Notes under the pieces: model-generated
The model's database searches: none
Seen by the model: only the letters and a program-made list of their open reading frames with translations
Told to the model about the DNA's origin: nothing
Assembly (NCBI GenBank): GCA_030403585.1
Contig: JAUEPE010000004.1
Span: forward strand, 1-64,000
Reading direction: 5' to 3'
Source of the DNA: Frankia sp. RB7
Lineage (GTDB): Bacteria; Pseudomonadota; Alphaproteobacteria; Rhizobiales; Xanthobacteraceae
DNA: 64,000 nt
Shown here: positions 62,401 through 64,000 of the stretch, one piece after another
Layout of the letters: each line of letters opens with the position of its first letter
Position numbering within the stretch: position 1 is the first letter of the stretch
Program-made: the position numbers and the translations under genes

Positions 62401-63618
62401 CTAAAACGCCGCCGCCAGCTCCCGTGCGCCGGCATTGTTGCTGTTGCTGTCCATCCGCGTATCCGTCACCGCGAGCAGCTTCGCCACCGTGTTGTGGCGG
62501 ATTGCGACCGGGTTGCGCTCGTAGCCGCCGCGCTGGAAGAAGTTTGAGGTCGGCACCTGCTCGCGCATCGCCTGCGGCATCGTCACCATGTCGAGGCCGG
62601 TGCCGTCGCCGGTGAGGTTCATCATCTCGAGCTCGGCCGCCGAGAGCGGACGGGTGTAACCCTTGGCGCGGGCGAACAGCACCGAGGTCATGAGCTTGTG
62701 GGTCTGCAGCATCGGCCCGATGTCGATGTCCAGCACCATCGCGTGCATGGCCCAGCCCTGCGCGGTGTCGCCGATCTTCTCGTGCTCCGACCAGGTGTCC
62801 GGCACCGACTTCGCATGCGCCACCATCTTCTTCAGAACGCTGAGCTTGTGCTCCAGCGACTGGCGCGCCGGCCCCGAGGTACGCGCGACCTTGTCGGAAA
62901 GCGCGCGGATGAGTTCATGGCCCTGCTCGGCCAGCAGCTCGACGCTGTTGGTGGTGAGCAACTGGTTGTAGCCCATCGCGGTCGAGATCGCGCGCTTGCC
63001 GCCATGCTCGATGCCGGCCTGCACGTCATAATTGCCGGTGCCGCCGGTCTCGAACGAATAGACTCGCACCGCCTGCTCGCGCGTCAGCCCGGAGGCGAGC
63101 GCGTAGCGCGCATAGGCGCGCTTGAACTCGACTTCGGAGGTCGGCCGCTGCGGCGTGAATTGATAGAGATCCTGCGCGGCGCGCAGGAGATCGGCGACCA
63201 CGGGGAGCGGCTTGCGGGTCGGGCGCTGCGGGGTTTCCTCCGGCTCCGGGTTCACCGGCCGCTTCGGCCCATTATAGAGCGGTGCCTGCTCCAGCACGTA
63301 ATCGTCGAGCGTGATCTGCTGCCCGCTGCGCCGCTTGGCGTTGCGGCCTTTGCGCTTCTCCGAGACCTGGCTCCAATATGCGGCGGCTTCGGCATCGAAG
63401 GCGCCGCGGATTTGCTGATACTCGGCCAGCTTGCGGCGATATTCGAGCACCGCCGGCGACACGCCTCCGCTCTGCGCAAAGAACTGCGACAACAACTGGG
63501 CGTTGGCATTGCGGACGGCGGGCGGCAGCGCGTCGGACTCGCCGCCGCGAGCGGCGGGGACGAGCAGGACCAGCGCGAGTGGAACCAGCGCCAGATGTGT
63601 TCGAATCGAATGATGCAT
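62401..63618 (-). CDS. Secreted hypothetical protein, possibly lysozyme-like
   Basis: A 405-residue exported protein with a signal peptide (MHHSIRTHLALVPLALVLLVPAARG). The N-terminal third is helical and charged (LAEYQQIRGAFDAEAAAYWSQ), followed by a Pro-rich linker (PVNPEPEETPQRPTRKP). The C-terminal domain has VYSFETGGTGNYDVQAG, AISTAMGYNQLLTTNSVELLAEQG and a further helical region. An isolated Glu followed by a Gly-rich turn and a later G-Y-N-Q resembles the arrangement in goose-type lysozymes and lytic transglycosylases, but I cannot confirm it. AGAGAGCAGC precedes the ATG at 63618. Confidence 0.7.
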   Translation of the reverse strand: MHHSIRTHLALVPLALVLLVPAARGGESDALPPAVRNANAQLLSQFFAQSGGVSPAVLEYRRKLAEYQQIRGAFDAEAAAYWSQVSEKRKGRNAKRRSGQQITLDDYVLEQAPLYNGPKRPVNPEPEETPQRPTRKPLPVVADLLRAAQDLYQFTPQRPTSEVEFKRAYARYALASGLTREQAVRVYSFETGGTGNYDVQAGIEHGGKRAISTAMGYNQLLTTNSVELLAEQGHELIRALSDKVARTSGPARQSLEHKLSVLKKMVAHAKSVPDTWSEHEKIGDTAQGWAMHAMVLDIDIGPMLQTHKLMTSVLFARAKGYTRPLSAAELEMMNLTGDGTGLDMVTMPQAMREQVPTSNFFQRGGYERNPVAIRHNTVAKLLAVTDTRMDSNSNNAGARELAAAF

Positions 63619-63701
63619 GCTGCTCTCTTAGCAGGCATCCGGTAACCGTCACGTTAACGCGCCGTTTACCTCTTTTTTCGTCTATTTTTTCGTCTCTTGC
63701 G

Positions 63702-64000
63702 TCACTTCCAGGCGAACACCGGCTGTTCCAGGTCGGTCACCCGGGTCTGGCGCCCCGCCAGCACCTCGCGGAACTGGTAGATCAGCGCCGCCGTCGGCGC
63801 GTGGATGAGGCTCATCTGGTGATGGAAGCGGATCACGCGACGGGTACTTTCGGGGATAGCCGTGAAATCGAAGGCGTCATCGCGCTCGATCGTGTCGAGC
63901 GCGATGCGATGGACGGAGGCGACCTCGTCCGGGTTCGGCGTGATCGCATTGCTCTCGGCAGCCCAGACCACGACCGGCGTGATCAGATAGCCTGAGCGTG
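63702..64000 (-). CDS. NUDIX hydrolase (CoA pyrophosphatase-like), C-terminal part
   Basis: The frame stays open to the right edge; 99 C-terminal residues are seen. The segment SGYLITPVVVWAAESNAITPNPDEVASVHRIALD (in parts) corresponds to the region just after the Nudix box in CoA diphosphatases: GYLITPVV followed by NPDEVAxV. The end FREVLAGRQTRVTDLEQPVFAWK is also typical. The Nudix box itself lies beyond the window. These enzymes cleave CoA or acyl-CoA to phosphopantetheine and 3',5'-ADP. The stop at 63702 is 83 bases from the secreted gene's start, on the same strand. Confidence 0.78.
   Translation of the reverse strand, partial: RSGYLITPVVVWAAESNAITPNPDEVASVHRIALDTIERDDAFDFTAIPESTRRVIRFHHQMSLIHAPTAALIYQFREVLAGRQTRVTDLEQPVFAWK

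Overview
The window looks like chromosomal DNA of an alphaproteobacterium of the Bradyrhizobium/Rhodopseudomonas group. The support is GC-rich codon use, a NdvA-type glucan exporter, a DUF1013/TrcR gene, an ispH-thrB-rnhA operon, a fused LivM-LivG transporter protein, a TAXI-type TRAP transporter, and many dispersed palindromic repeats of the kind that litter these genomes. No prophage, conjugative element or CRISPR array is visible. The only mobile-element trace is the 5' part of an IS630-type transposase gene at the left edge.

Layout. 1-6.7 kb: transposase fragment, glycerate kinase, a MarR regulator divergent from a livHMGF-type ABC transporter without a binding protein (a perfect 10+10 bp inverted repeat lies between them), and dsbB. 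6.85 kb: tRNA-Leu(CAA). 7.0-15.1 kb: a signalling island with a REC-GGDEF-EAL protein, two paralogous multi-TM sensor kinases transcribed divergently, a single-domain response regulator, an outer-membrane beta-barrel protein and an alpha-oxoamine synthase. 15.3-28 kb: small secreted or hypothetical proteins, an AraC regulator, a large DUF2235 alpha/beta-hydrolase with membrane segments, a NarL/NarX-like two-component pair, and a decayed quinoprotein-like gene. 28-36.2 kb: two nitronate-monooxygenase paralogues, one divergent from an acyl-CoA synthetase and one coupled to a thioesterase, flanking a KaiC-like ATPase translationally coupled to a hybrid histidine kinase. 36.3-49.9 kb: mostly housekeeping genes (aspA, YqaA-type membrane protein, hisE, ndvA, D,D-carboxypeptidase, fadD, peroxiredoxin, rnhA-thrB-ispH, trcR). 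50-64 kb: prpE, two TPR/LprI-like paralogues, a CPA1 antiporter, an SDR, a TAXI-TRAP operon with DUF1850, secreted hypotheticals, and the 3' part of a NUDIX gene at the right edge.

How genes may work together. The most interesting block is 7.0-15.1 kb. CqsA/LqsA-type signal synthases are alpha-oxoamine synthases, and their receptors (CqsS, LqsS, LqsT) are kinases with six-helix membrane domains. Here one alpha-oxoamine synthase lies near two paralogous kinases with about six N-terminal membrane helices, a stand-alone receiver, and a c-di-GMP synthase/phosphodiesterase with its own receiver. I propose, as inference only, an alpha-hydroxyketone-like quorum-sensing circuit with c-di-GMP output. 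The KaiC-kinase pair at 30.7-34.3 kb is a second candidate: KaiC-like, without KaiA or KaiB, with a Thr-Tyr pair where cyanobacterial KaiC has its Ser-Thr phosphorylation pair.

Four copies of a ~100 bp inverted repeat (1.8, 46.4, 50.3, 62.3 kb) occur in both orientations. Their terminal hairpins differ by compensating base changes, which suggests selection on the folded form. Function calls rest on motif recognition by eye; no database search was run.
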